Assembly: GCA_021824145.1 (NCBI GenBank)
Contig: JAKALM010000003.1
Coordinates: 144,553 to 208,552 of the forward strand
DNA length: 64,000 nucleotides
Source of the DNA: Bacteroidota bacterium
Lineage (GTDB): Bacteria > Bacteroidota > Ignavibacteria > Ignavibacteriales > Ignavibacteriaceae
Reading direction: 5' to 3'
A model generated the notes under the pieces. It saw only the letters and a program-made list of their open reading frames with translations. It did not search any database and was not told where the DNA came from. The position numbers and the translations under genes are program-made. Positions 19,158 through 28,554 of the stretch are shown one piece after another; the first letter of the stretch is position 1; every line of letters starts with the position of its first letter.

Positions 19158-22100
19158 CTAAACGGATGGAAATCTTACTGTAAATTTTGAACCTTTGTTA
19201 AGCATACTTTCAACTTCAATTTCTCCATTCATAAGCATGATAGATTTTTTCGAAATTGTGAGTCCAAGTCCAGTTCCTTCATGAGATCTATTTATACCTT
19301 CACTAATTTGTCTAAATTCTTCAAATATAACTTTTAATCCATCTTTAGGAATACCAATACCAGTATCGATAATATTTATTACAATCCAATTTTTATTATC
19401 GAAAGTTTCTTCCTCCGCTTCAATAGTAACGCCGCCGCTTTCAGTAAACTTTATTGCATTATTAATTAAATTATTCAGAATTTGAACTAGTAAATTTTCA
19501 TCGAGAATTGATAATAATTTTTCTTTTTTAACATTTACGCGAATATATAAATTTTTTCTCGCTGCAAAAGCTTCAAATAGTTTTGCTGAAGCATAAATAA
19601 TAGGGACTACATTTATTTCAGTTAAATTTAATTCAATTTTATTTGCTTCAATGCGGGACAAATCTAAAAGCTGGTTGAGAGTTTGCAACAGTCTTTTACC
19701 GCCAAGGTGAATTGACTCAATCATTCTTAACTGCTCTTCATTAGAAATATATTCCGATAAAATTTCAGAAAACCCAAGAATTGCAATTAGCGGCGTTCTT
19801 AGCTCATGGCTCATATTTGCCAGAAAGTTTGATTTTATTCTATTCATTTCTTCCGCTTTTTCTTTAGCTAAGATTAAAGATTCTTCAACTTTTTTTCTAT
19901 CTGTAATATCCGAAGAAACTCCCATCAATGCAATTGGATTTCTGTTATCATCAAGAATTACCGATGTTGAAAGATATATTGGAAATTCATCTCCATTTTT
20001 TCTAACATTTAACAATTCGCCCTTCCATCCTCCTTTTAATGTCTGCGGAAATATTTCATTTAAAATTTCTTTGGAATTATTTTTCGATTTGAATATATCT
20101 GAACATTTCCCAATTAATTCTTTTTCGGTATAGCCATAGTTTTTGCAAAATGCCTTATTAACATAAGTTATATTATCATTCACATCTGTAATGCTTACAC
20201 CTTCATTTATACTTTCTAGCGCATAAGCCAATAATTTAATTTTTTCATCTGCTGCTTTTTTAGAAGTTATATCTTCTTTAACCATAATATAATTAATTAT
20301 CTCATCCTTCAAATTTTTAATCGGAGATACAACAACAGACTCTATAATTAAATCGCCAAACTTATTTTTACTTTGAATTTCTCCTCTCCATTCACTCTTA
20401 GAGATTATTTCTTTCTTAATATCATCTAACAAATTTCCCTTTCCAAGTAAATGCTCTAATGCAAATATTTTTTTACCTAATACTTCATTCAAACTGAAAC
20501 CTGATATTTGAAGATATTTTAGATTAACATATTCAATCTCGCCATCCAATTTAAAAATAATTATTGATGCTGGATTTTGATTAATTGCACTAGAAAGTTT
20601 ACGAAGAACCTCTTCAACACGTTTTCGTTCTGTTATATCTTGAACTGTACCAATAATGCGGATAGGATTATTTGATTCATCAAAAAAAGCTTCTGCTGTT
20701 CCATAAAGAAATCGGATTTCATCATTTGGCAAAATTATTCTAAAATCTATTTCGCCAGGTTTTTTGTTTGAAACAATAGAATCAATCCAATCTTTTAACA
20801 GCGTTTTATCATCTTGGTGAGTAACATCGAAAAGTAAATTAATTGAAGGATCTTTTACTTCAGTTGAAATGCCTAAAATTTTATAAGTCTGCTCAGACCA
20901 ATACAATTTGTTAGTAATAAAATCTCTATTCCAAATACCAAGTTTTGTAATTCTTTGCGCTTCAGAAAGTAAATAATTTTTTTCGGACAGTTCCTTCTCG
21001 TAAAGAATTTGTTCTGTAACATCAATTGAAAATCCGCCAAGTAAGGTTGAACCATTATCTCTTTTTATTGGAAACTTGGTTGTTTTATATGTTCTAAAAA
21101 TACCATTTATATTTGGAACAATTTCTAATTTGGTAAATAACCCTTCACTCAAAGCCCTTTCATCATCTTCAGTCATTGATTTTGCAAGTTTCGGCGAAAT
21201 ACTATTTACTTCAAATGCCGTTTTGTTTATTGCCCTTTCGCCAAATATCGATTCAAAATATTTATTTCCATAAAGCATTCTACTAAACTGATCTTTAATG
21301 AAAATTGCCATTGGAAGATGATCCATAAAAATAGAAAATCTTTCTTCGCTTTCTCTTAATAAAGACTCAACTTTTTTTCTATCTGTAATATCTCTTATAA
21401 TTTCTTGAGCTCTTCCGTCAATTAAAATAGAAAGACTAATTTCAACATCAATTAAAGATCCATCTTTTTTTACCATCTTTCTTTCAAAATGAATGTGCTC
21501 ACCCATTTTTGCATATTTAAGTCTAATTATTAATTGCTCTTTTTCTTGAGGCAAACAAGTATCTTTAATATTAATTGAAATGATTTCTTCTTTATTGTAA
21601 CCCAGCATTTCACAAATTTTTGAATTAACAAGCAGAATATTTCCATCGGTATCTGCGAAAATAATTCCATCTGCAGCTTGTTCAACTAATTGACGGTATT
21701 TGTTTTCACTTTCCAATAATTCATAAATTAATTTATATTTTTCGGTAACATCCTGGGCCATTACAAGCCTTGAGTGAATTCCATTTTTCTCTTCCAACTG
21801 ATGGAAAGTAACTTCGACGTTAATTATTGAGCCATCCCTTTTAACATGCCGGCTCGAAATTGAAGTTCCCATGGTTTGATTATGCCTGGCTAAATTCCCA
21901 TAAAGCAGCGGAACATCCTCTTTGGGACGAATATCTTTAATAGACATGTTCAGAAATTCTTCTTTTGAATATCCGTAATGATTTATTGCCGCATCATTAA
22001 CCATTAAAAATTTGAGAGTATCTAAGTCAGTTACCCACATTGGAATCGGATTATTTTCAAAAAGCTCTTTATAGTTTTTTTCTGATTCAACAATTTGATC

Positions 22101-22466
22101 GAATAATTTTTTCTTTTCATTCCAGTGTTTTAATTCTTCCGAAGCTTTTATTTTAATTTTATATGCTTTAAAAATGTACAAGAAGAAAATAGAAATAACT
22201 GTTGCAATCAAAATGATTAATATTAAAGTTTTAATCCAAATATATTTAATAAAACTAATGATGTTTTTTCTTGGTGTATTTACAACAACGCTCCATGAAG
22301 CATTCCCTAAATTCATTGTTGCAAATGATGCTATTTTTTCAATTTTATCTTTTAAAGAATATTTTATCGATCCAGTCTTTTGCAGCAATATTCCGCTAAC
22401 ATAATCAAAAGTAGAATGGCAGCTTTTGCAATCATCGTTTAATGAATGAATATTTCTTAAATTCAT
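19158..22466 (-). CDS. Six-PAS histidine kinase (main part of a frameshifted gene)
   Basis: The listed frame begins at an internal Met and gives 1102 aa, but the same frame is open upstream to about 22560, where it would join the fragment at 22561-23121 if one base is removed from a run of nine A. Near the start lies the end of an extracytoplasmic sensor domain with a CxxCH motif (DDCKSCHSTFDY), then a membrane helix (about 70-92), PAS domains starting near residues 119, 259, 382, 500, 625 and 746, a dimerisation domain with NMSHELRTPLIAILGFSEIL and an ATPase domain (NLINNAIKFT, DTGIGIP, GTGLGLTISKK). Response regulator 18715 follows. The kinase core is intact; whether the whole protein is made depends on the frameshift. 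Confidence 0.85.
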   Translation of the reverse strand: MNLRNIHSLNDDCKSCHSTFDYVSGILLQKTGSIKYSLKDKIEKIASFATMNLGNASWSVVVNTPRKNIISFIKYIWIKTLILIILIATVISIFFLYIFKAYKIKIKASEELKHWNEKKKLFDQIVESEKNYKELFENNPIPMWVTDLDTLKFLMVNDAAINHYGYSKEEFLNMSIKDIRPKEDVPLLYGNLARHNQTMGTSISSRHVKRDGSIINVEVTFHQLEEKNGIHSRLVMAQDVTEKYKLIYELLESENKYRQLVEQAADGIIFADTDGNILLVNSKICEMLGYNKEEIISINIKDTCLPQEKEQLIIRLKYAKMGEHIHFERKMVKKDGSLIDVEISLSILIDGRAQEIIRDITDRKKVESLLRESEERFSIFMDHLPMAIFIKDQFSRMLYGNKYFESIFGERAINKTAFEVNSISPKLAKSMTEDDERALSEGLFTKLEIVPNINGIFRTYKTTKFPIKRDNGSTLLGGFSIDVTEQILYEKELSEKNYLLSEAQRITKLGIWNRDFITNKLYWSEQTYKILGISTEVKDPSINLLFDVTHQDDKTLLKDWIDSIVSNKKPGEIDFRIILPNDEIRFLYGTAEAFFDESNNPIRIIGTVQDITERKRVEEVLRKLSSAINQNPASIIIFKLDGEIEYVNLKYLQISGFSLNEVLGKKIFALEHLLGKGNLLDDIKKEIISKSEWRGEIQSKNKFGDLIIESVVVSPIKNLKDEIINYIMVKEDITSKKAADEKIKLLAYALESINEGVSITDVNDNITYVNKAFCKNYGYTEKELIGKCSDIFKSKNNSKEILNEIFPQTLKGGWKGELLNVRKNGDEFPIYLSTSVILDDNRNPIALMGVSSDITDRKKVEESLILAKEKAEEMNRIKSNFLANMSHELRTPLIAILGFSEILSEYISNEEQLRMIESIHLGGKRLLQTLNQLLDLSRIEANKIELNLTEINVVPIIYASAKLFEAFAARKNLYIRVNVKKEKLLSILDENLLVQILNNLINNAIKFTESGGVTIEAEEETFDNKNWIVINIIDTGIGIPKDGLKVIFEEFRQISEGINRSHEGTGLGLTISKKSIMLMNGEIEVESMLNKGSKFTVRFPSV

Positions 22467-22560
22467 ATTTAAATGATCGCAGTTATATAAAACTGTTCCA
22501 GTATTATCAATAATCCAATAGCTGCTTGAATTTTTTAATGAATTGTTTAAAAGATTTTTT

Positions 22561-23121
22561 TCAGAAAAAAAAATTATTTGAGTTTATCACAACCGAAACA
22601 AATGCCGAATAAGTTAAAGATTTTTCCCCTTTGTCTTTTTTATATATCGGTACAACAACACTAAAATAATTTATTGAATTATAACTTGAATCATGAAAGG
22701 GAGATTTTCTTACCGGAGAAATATAAATTTTGTCTTTATTTTGAATATCTGAGAAAATATCTGGCGTCAAATTGTCAAAATTAAATTTAGGATTAGTTGA
22801 ACTTTTAAGCTTCATGTTCTTATCATATATTTTTATCGCTTCAATAAAAGGATAATTTATATGTTCAGCTAAATCATTTAAGTTTAGAAATTTATTTTGA
22901 TTTACAGATTGGACGGCTTTATAATAATTATTAATAGAATTTCTTATTGCAGCTAAATAATTATTAATTTCGGATACTATATCATTCGATATATATAATT
23001 GATTGCCTTCGTACTCTTTTAATACTTCGGTTTCTGCGTTCTTAGAAATGTTATAAGAAATAAATATGATCCCAATAATTATTCCTGTAAGTAATGAAAT
23101 AACTATAATTTTCTTTTTCAT
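22561..23121 (-). CDS. N-terminal sensor fragment of the multi-PAS kinase (frameshifted)
   Basis: 186 codons from an ATG at 23121. A membrane helix (about 5-25) leads into an extracytoplasmic Cache-type sensor region with long helix and PAS-like strands (FIEAIKIYDKNMKLKSS, YFSVVVPIYKKDKGE). The frame ends at TGA within a run of nine T on the coding strand (NNFFF then stop). Dropping one T continues in frame through SEKNLLNNSLKNSSSYWII into the CxxCH segment and the kinase at 19158, so the two pieces are one gene. The shift may be a sequencing error in a homopolymer, a true mutation, or slippage. Confidence 0.75.
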   Translation of the reverse strand: MKKKIIVISLLTGIIIGIIFISYNISKNAETEVLKEYEGNQLYISNDIVSEINNYLAAIRNSINNYYKAVQSVNQNKFLNLNDLAEHINYPFIEAIKIYDKNMKLKSSTNPKFNFDNLTPDIFSDIQNKDKIYISPVRKSPFHDSSYNSINYFSVVVPIYKKDKGEKSLTYSAFVSVVINSNNFFF

Positions 23122-23451
23122 GGCAGAGCAATTAACTTAAATAAATAAATAAAACCACTAGATTGAGTTTTATAAATTTTAATAATTCGATAATTAAGAT
23201 TTATACATGAAATTGAAAAAGCACTTTTCATAAGTTTCCCCAAATTAATTCCTGATTCTCTAACATTTACTTCACCATGAAAAATAAATCATTCTAATAT
23301 TATTATTTCTAATTATAACCTTCTAATAAAAATTCACCTTTATTCTATAATATTATTAGACATTCTAATATAAAGTTAGTTTAATAGAGCTAATATTCAA
23401 AAGGAAATATGATAAAATTAAAATATTTATAATCCTACGAAAAATTGAAGA
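23122..23451. other. AT-rich intergenic region with TTCTAAT repeats
   Basis: 330 bp without a gene. Between 23292 and 23370 TTCTAAT occurs four times in direct orientation (23292, 23307, 23321, 23364), with an inverted copy (ATTATTAGA) before the last. The spacings of 15, 14 and about 43 bp are near multiples of 14. It could be an operator, but base composition makes short AT words common. Confidence 0.3.
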
Positions 23452-24555
23452 TTATTTAATATTTTGAAATTCATATCCAAAGCTAAATACATACGTAGTT
23501 GAAAAACCGATCAACATATTTCCGTCTCTGCCTATTACCGTCCACAAACCTGGTGAGAATTTCCCAATTTTTAATATTCCGGGATAAATATCAATCGAGC
23601 AAAAATATTCTTTTACCCCACTTAAAACTACAGAAGCTAGAAGAGAATTATTTCTGTCATAAAAAATACCAGCATGCCAACTAGTTTCAATTGTTCTTTG
23701 GCGAACATCAGTAGCAACATCTACTAAATGCTTTGTTTTAAATCCCAAGCCGTAAGACAAATTATCTGTTTCATTTATTTTTTGTGATAATCCGAAAAGT
23801 GCGCCCATTCCATATCTATAAAATAGCGACCAATTTTTTACAAAAGGTAATTTCCACTTCATTGAAAAATACTGTCCGGCATTTAATCTTCCATTTGGCA
23901 AAGTAACCGAAGCTTGAAGAGACCAATCAGAAAGATTAAGTGTTTTGCTGAAAAATTCATTGATTGAATCAAAGCTGAAAAGCACAATTCCACCAAGATC
24001 AAAAATATAAATATCAGAAATTTCATCCACACTCCAACCTTCATTTGGCCCAGACTCAATAACTTCATTAAGCATATGATGCGCCATTAAAGTAACTGCT
24101 GATAAAAGCCATGGTTCAGGATAACCATGCATCTTGTACCATTCTTTCATCGCTGTAAAGAGCATTCCGCCACCGATTAAATGCTGCTGATAATTTGGGA
24201 TCCACTGCATTTCATCTTTTTTAAAACTTATAGGAAGAAATTCTGTCCTTAAAAAAAGCGACCAACCGTAATGCCTAATACTATTAAATGGATCTCCCAA
24301 ATTCTTTAATACTACATGAAGCATTCTTCCATATTCAAAATCCTGGATTCGATTATTTATCGCTTGAAGCTGAACAACATCATAACCTCCATTAATCGTC
24401 AACGTAATTGGATTGAAAAGAGATTCGCTTCCATAAGGCTTATTTGTATAAAAATAATTTTCCTGGGCAAGGATTTTTTGGTTTGCAAATATTACGACAA
24501 CTATTAAAATAGTTAATTGACAACTTAACTTGAGCGGACAAAAAAATTTATTCAT
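23452..24555 (-). CDS. Secreted or outer-membrane protein, DUF3943-like, function unknown
   Basis: 367 aa with a signal peptide (hydrophobic 13-28, cleavage near ILAQEN). A helical, histidine-containing middle part (QQHLIGGGMLFTAMKEW to LMAHHMLNEVIESG, then DLGGIVLFSFDSI) precedes a C-terminal half of alternating strands ending in an aromatic-rich stretch, as in outer-membrane barrels. The layout recalls the DUF3943/DUF2279-type envelope proteins, and the window holds another envelope protein of similar flavour at 41163. No catalytic role can be assigned. It is divergent from the thrA leader region. Confidence 0.6.
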   Translation of the reverse strand: MNKFFCPLKLSCQLTILIVVVIFANQKILAQENYFYTNKPYGSESLFNPITLTINGGYDVVQLQAINNRIQDFEYGRMLHVVLKNLGDPFNSIRHYGWSLFLRTEFLPISFKKDEMQWIPNYQQHLIGGGMLFTAMKEWYKMHGYPEPWLLSAVTLMAHHMLNEVIESGPNEGWSVDEISDIYIFDLGGIVLFSFDSINEFFSKTLNLSDWSLQASVTLPNGRLNAGQYFSMKWKLPFVKNWSLFYRYGMGALFGLSQKINETDNLSYGLGFKTKHLVDVATDVRQRTIETSWHAGIFYDRNNSLLASVVLSGVKEYFCSIDIYPGILKIGKFSPGLWTVIGRDGNMLIGFSTTYVFSFGYEFQNIK

Positions 24556-24697
24556 TAATGCCCCTTTAAAGACAATAAATATTTAATTGCAACAAAAATC
24601 TTTTTTTTAATACTAAAATTCCACAAAAAAATGATTATCATAAATTATTTTTTTATTCTTTCGATAATATTACAAATCACGAAGTTCAGAATACGAT

Positions 24698-24728
24698 TTG
24701 ACAAATGCACAATTAAATATTAGTTTTG
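24698..24728 (+). promoter_or_regulatory. Promoter of the thr leader and thrA operon
   Basis: TTGACA (24698-24703), 17 bp, then TAGTTTTG (24721-24728), which fits the Bacteroidota -7 consensus TAnnTTTG. Transcription would start near 24735, only about 7 bases before the leader ATG at 24742. The met leader promoter at 31773 has the same design. Confidence 0.7.
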
Positions 24729-24741
24729 ATTTAGATTTTAA

Positions 24742-24828
24742 ATGAAAAATTATAAAGAAAAATATAGCCCAACTTCATCAATGTGCACCACAACAGGTAC
24801 AACCCCTACAGGTATGCATGGAGGCTGA
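24742..24828 (+). CDS. Threonine-rich leader peptide of the thr operon
   Basis: 28 codons from ATG to TGA. The core reads MCTTTGTTPTGMHGG: seven Thr codons in the second half of the ORF, six of them within eight codons. This is the hallmark of a leader peptide whose translation senses charged tRNA-Thr. It precedes thrA, thrB and thrC, the right pathway, and is followed by an intrinsic terminator and a matching antiterminator. The stop codon itself forms part of the antiterminator strand (24826-24837), so a ribosome that finishes translation masks it. Nothing else about the peptide suggests a function of its own. Confidence 0.85.
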   Translation: MKNYKEKYSPTSSMCTTTGTTPTGMHGG

Positions 24829-24895
24829 AGCCAGGTTATATAAAAATTAACTAAGAATTTGAAAAACCGGCTTCAGAAATGAGGCCGGTTTTTTT
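24826..24895 (+). terminator. Attenuator of the thr operon: antiterminator/terminator pair
   Basis: Terminator: ACCGGCTTC (24866-24874), loop of 6, GAGGCCGGT (24881-24889), 9 pairs with one G-U, then a run of T. Antiterminator: TGAAGCCAGGTT (24826-24837) is complementary to AACCGGCTTCA (24865-24875), 11 pairs with one bulged A, and uses the 5' arm of the terminator. The two are mutually exclusive. A ribosome stalled at the Thr codons leaves 24826-24837 free, so the antiterminator forms; one that reaches the stop covers it, so the terminator forms. Confidence 0.85.
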
Positions 24896-24936
24896 ATTAT
24901 TAATTTGTAAACTAAACTTTAATTCAGGTATATAAA

Positions 24937-27393
24937 ATGAAAATATTGAAATTCGGCGGTTCTTCAGTTGGCGATGCTGGTAGAATTAAAAATGTAATTG
25001 AAATTCTGAAGCAATCAATAAATGAAAATAAAAAAATTGCGGTTATATTTTCTGCATTTCAAAAAGTTACTGATAACTTAATTAAAATGAGTCAACTGGC
25101 TGCTTCTGGAAACACAGAGTATATTGATTATTTTAAAAAACTTGAAGAAAGACATATAGAAACAGCACAGGAAATTCTTGCTGTTAAAACTCAAAGCGGT
25201 ATCCTTGCGCAACTAAAATATACATTAAATGAACTTGAAGATGTTTTACATGGTGTATTTTTAGTAAAGGAACTTTCCCCTAGAACTCAAGATTTTATTT
25301 TAAGTTTTGGCGAAAGGCTTTCTGCATTTATTATTGCTCATGCACTTATCGATAGAAATATCGAAAGTGAATTTCTTGACTCAAGAAACCTTGTAAAAAC
25401 TGACGAAGCTTTTGGCGGAGCTAAAGTTGATTTTGAAAGTACCTATAATAATATCAAAGAATATTTTAAAGTACATAAAAAACTCCAAGTAATCACTGGT
25501 TTTATAGGTTCAACAAACGGAAATGAAACTACAACACTTGGCAGAGGCGGTTCTGATTATTCAGCATCAATTTTTGGTGCTGCTTTAGATGCTGATGAAA
25601 TTGAAATTTGGACTGACGTTGACGGAGTACTAACCGCAGATCCCAAAAAAGTGAAAAAAGCTTTTCCACTAAAAGGGATGACTTATGAAGAGGCTATGGA
25701 ACTTTCGCATTTTGGTGCTAAAGTAATTCATCCGCCAACAATGCATCCAGCGATGGAAAAGAAAATTCCAATAAGAATAAAAAATACTTTTAATCCAAGC
25801 TTTGAAGGAACTGTTATCAATGGATATTCAGATAAAAGTAATTTTTCTATCAAAGGGATTTCTTCAATTGATGACATTGCGCTTTTAAGAATACAAGGCG
25901 GCGGTATGGTTGGTGTTGCTGGAATTGCGCAAAGAATTTTTTCTGCGCTTGCCAGCAAACAAATTAACATAATTTTAATTACTCAAGCTTCATCAGAGCA
26001 TTCACTTTGCTTTGCTGTTCTTCCAAAATTTGCAGCGGTGGCAAAAAAAGCTATTCAACAGGAACTACATTATGAGATAAAAGAAAAATTGATTCTTGAC
26101 CCTATAGTTGAAACTGATCTTTCTATTATTGCAGTTGTGGGAGAAAATATGCGAAGGACTCCAGGAATTGCTGGAAAAGTTTTTCAAGCTCTGGGTAAAA
26201 ATGGAGTTAACATTATAGCAATTGCACAAGGTTCATCGGAGTTAAATATTTCTGCAGTTATTTCAAGAGAAGATGAAGCAAAAGCATTAAATGCATTGCA
26301 CGATGCATTTTTCTTATCAATTGCAAAAACTGTAAATTTATTTATTGTTGGAACCGGCTTAGTAGGTGGAACTCTATTGAAACAAATAGCTAATCAAACT
26401 GAATTTCTAGCTCGCGAATATCTCTTAAATGTAAAAATTATTGGCATGGCAAATAGCAGAAAAATGTTAATTGATTCAAACAGTATTGATCCATCGAAAT
26501 GGGAAAATCGAATTAGCGAAGACGGCATAAAAACCAATTTAGATGTTTTAATTGAATATATGAAAAAGCTAAATCTACCTAACAGTATTTTTGTTGATTG
26601 TACGGCAAGCGATAAAGTTCCTTTGAGATATAAAGAAATCTTGGACTCTAGCATTTCGGTAGTTACACCAAACAAACGAGCAAATGCTTCCAGCTTTGAT
26701 TATTATATTCAACTTAAGCAATCAGCAATTAAGCACAATGTTAGATTTTTGTATGAAACAAATGTTGGTGCCGGTTTGCCAATCATAAGCACTTTAAATG
26801 ATTTAGTTTCCAGCGGTGACACAGTTATTAAAATTGAAGGAGTAATGTCTGGAACTTTGAGTTACATATTCAATTCTTTTAAAGATGGAAATACATTCAG
26901 TCAAATAGTAAAAGATGCAAAAGAAAAAGGCTATACCGAACCAGACCCAAGAGAAGATTTAAATGGAATGGATGTTGCCCGAAAGCTTTTAATACTTGCC
27001 AGAGAAACTGGATTATCATTGGAATTAAAAGATATAAAAGTTGAAAACTTAGTTCCTGAAAAAGCAAGAAATACAAAAACTGTAGATGAATTTTTTGAAA
27101 AGCTAAAAGAGTTTGATAGTGAATTTGAACAAAAAAGAAAAAGTGCTGGAAATAAAGGTAATGTTTTACGCTATATTGCACTATTAGAAAATGGCAATGC
27201 AGAAATTTCCTTGCAGGAAGTAAACGCTAAACATCCATTTTATTCTCTATCAGGAAGCGATAATATTTTCGCACTTACAACAAAACACTATCAAGACCGT
27301 CCGATAGTTGTTAAAGGTCCTGGAGCTGGTGCAGACGTAACCGCTGCTGGTGTATTTGCTGATGTAATAAGAATTTCAAATTATTTGAGTTAA
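24937..27393 (+). CDS. thrA: Bifunctional aspartokinase / homoserine dehydrogenase
   Basis: 818 aa, the length of ThrA/MetL fusions. The aspartokinase part (1 to about 300) opens with KFGGSSVGDAGRI and contains GRGGSDYSAS and the DGVLTADPKKV segment. Two ACT repeats (about 315-460: GVAGIAQRIFSAL and GIAGKVFQALGKNGVNI) are the usual feedback module. Homoserine dehydrogenase follows (about 465-818) with the NAD(P) loop VGTGLVGGTLLKQ and the GVMSGTLSYIFNSF and DPREDLNGMDVARK signatures. It catalyses steps 1 and 3 of the aspartate pathway toward threonine and methionine. It is the first structural gene after the Thr attenuator and is followed by asd, thrB and thrC. Confidence 0.98.
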   Translation: MKILKFGGSSVGDAGRIKNVIEILKQSINENKKIAVIFSAFQKVTDNLIKMSQLAASGNTEYIDYFKKLEERHIETAQEILAVKTQSGILAQLKYTLNELEDVLHGVFLVKELSPRTQDFILSFGERLSAFIIAHALIDRNIESEFLDSRNLVKTDEAFGGAKVDFESTYNNIKEYFKVHKKLQVITGFIGSTNGNETTTLGRGGSDYSASIFGAALDADEIEIWTDVDGVLTADPKKVKKAFPLKGMTYEEAMELSHFGAKVIHPPTMHPAMEKKIPIRIKNTFNPSFEGTVINGYSDKSNFSIKGISSIDDIALLRIQGGGMVGVAGIAQRIFSALASKQINIILITQASSEHSLCFAVLPKFAAVAKKAIQQELHYEIKEKLILDPIVETDLSIIAVVGENMRRTPGIAGKVFQALGKNGVNIIAIAQGSSELNISAVISREDEAKALNALHDAFFLSIAKTVNLFIVGTGLVGGTLLKQIANQTEFLAREYLLNVKIIGMANSRKMLIDSNSIDPSKWENRISEDGIKTNLDVLIEYMKKLNLPNSIFVDCTASDKVPLRYKEILDSSISVVTPNKRANASSFDYYIQLKQSAIKHNVRFLYETNVGAGLPIISTLNDLVSSGDTVIKIEGVMSGTLSYIFNSFKDGNTFSQIVKDAKEKGYTEPDPREDLNGMDVARKLLILARETGLSLELKDIKVENLVPEKARNTKTVDEFFEKLKEFDSEFEQKRKSAGNKGNVLRYIALLENGNAEISLQEVNAKHPFYSLSGSDNIFALTTKHYQDRPIVVKGPGAGADVTAAGVFADVIRISNYLS

Positions 27394-27478
27394 TAAGTAA
27401 AGTCACAAATATTGGAAATAGTTATTCTTAAAATTGTAGTTCAAAATTTTAAAACAAGATAACAATTAGAGAGATAAA

Positions 27479-28525
27479 ATGTTAAACAATGAAAAAATTC
27501 CTGTTGGAGTGCTTGGTGCGACGGGAAGTGTCGGCCAAAAATTTATAGAATTATTATCAAACCATCCTTGGTTCGAAGTTACAGAAGTAGCGGCTTCAGA
27601 AAGATCATCAGGCAAAAAATATAAGGATGCTGTAAACTGGATACTTTCAACTCCATTGCCAAAAGATGTTGCCGAACTAATTGTAAAAGAATGTGAACCA
27701 AATTTAAAAAGCAAAATAATTTTTTCTGGATTAGATTCTAGTGTTGCTGGTCCAATAGAAGAGGCATTTGCAAAAGAAGGATATGTGGTTGTTTCAAATT
27801 CAAAAAATCATAGGATGGATAAAGACGTTCCACTTTTAGTTCCAGAAATTAATGCAGATCATCTGGAATTAATTAAAGCTCAAAAATATAACGGCGGATG
27901 CATCGTAACTAATCCAAATTGCTCAACAATCGGATTGGTACTTGCACTAAAACCGTTAGAAGATAATTTTGGTTTAGAGGCTGTAAATGTTGTAACAATG
28001 CAGGCGCTTTCTGGTGCGGGTTACCCTGGTGTTGCAAGTCTTGATACAATAGATAATGTCATACCTTTTATTTCTGGTGAAGAGCCAAAGCTTGAAACCG
28101 AACCGCTAAAAATTTTAGGTAAGCTTTCAAAAGGACAAATAATTAATAATGACATTAAGATAAGCGCTCAATGCAACCGTGTTTCCGTTGTTGACGGACA
28201 TTTGGAATGCGTGCAGGTAAAATTAAAAAAGAAAGCTTCAATTGAAGAAATAAAAGAAGCATGGAAAAATTTTTCTGCCGAACCTCAAAAATTAAATTTA
28301 CCTACTGCTCCATTAAAACCAGTTCATTACTTTGAAGAAGAAAAATATCCTCAACCAAGAATTCATAGAAATCTTGACAAAGGAATGGCAGCATCTGTAG
28401 GAAGATTGCGCGAAGATAATTTGTTCGATTATAAATTTGTTGTACTTTCTCATAATACAAATCGCGGTGCTGCTGGCGGCGCATTGCTTTGTGCCGAACT
28501 AATGAAAGCAAAAGGATTAATCTAA
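27479..28525 (+). CDS. asd: Aspartate-semialdehyde dehydrogenase, archaeal/fungal type
   Basis: 348 aa. NADP loop GVLGATGSVGQKF (10-22), catalytic Cys148 in TNPNCSTIGL, and the segments TMQALSGAGYPGV, RVSVVDGHLECV and the C-terminal SHNTNRGAAGG are those of the archaeal/fungal subgroup of Asd rather than the enterobacterial one. It reduces aspartyl phosphate to the semialdehyde, the step between the two activities of ThrA, and so completes the route to homoserine. It lies 85 bp after thrA with no terminator seen and is read with the thr genes. Confidence 0.96.
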   Translation: MLNNEKIPVGVLGATGSVGQKFIELLSNHPWFEVTEVAASERSSGKKYKDAVNWILSTPLPKDVAELIVKECEPNLKSKIIFSGLDSSVAGPIEEAFAKEGYVVVSNSKNHRMDKDVPLLVPEINADHLELIKAQKYNGGCIVTNPNCSTIGLVLALKPLEDNFGLEAVNVVTMQALSGAGYPGVASLDTIDNVIPFISGEEPKLETEPLKILGKLSKGQIINNDIKISAQCNRVSVVDGHLECVQVKLKKKASIEEIKEAWKNFSAEPQKLNLPTAPLKPVHYFEEEKYPQPRIHRNLDKGMAASVGRLREDNLFDYKFVVLSHNTNRGAAGGALLCAELMKAKGLI

Positions 28526-28554
28526 AACTCTATTAAAAAACTTAAAATTAAAAG

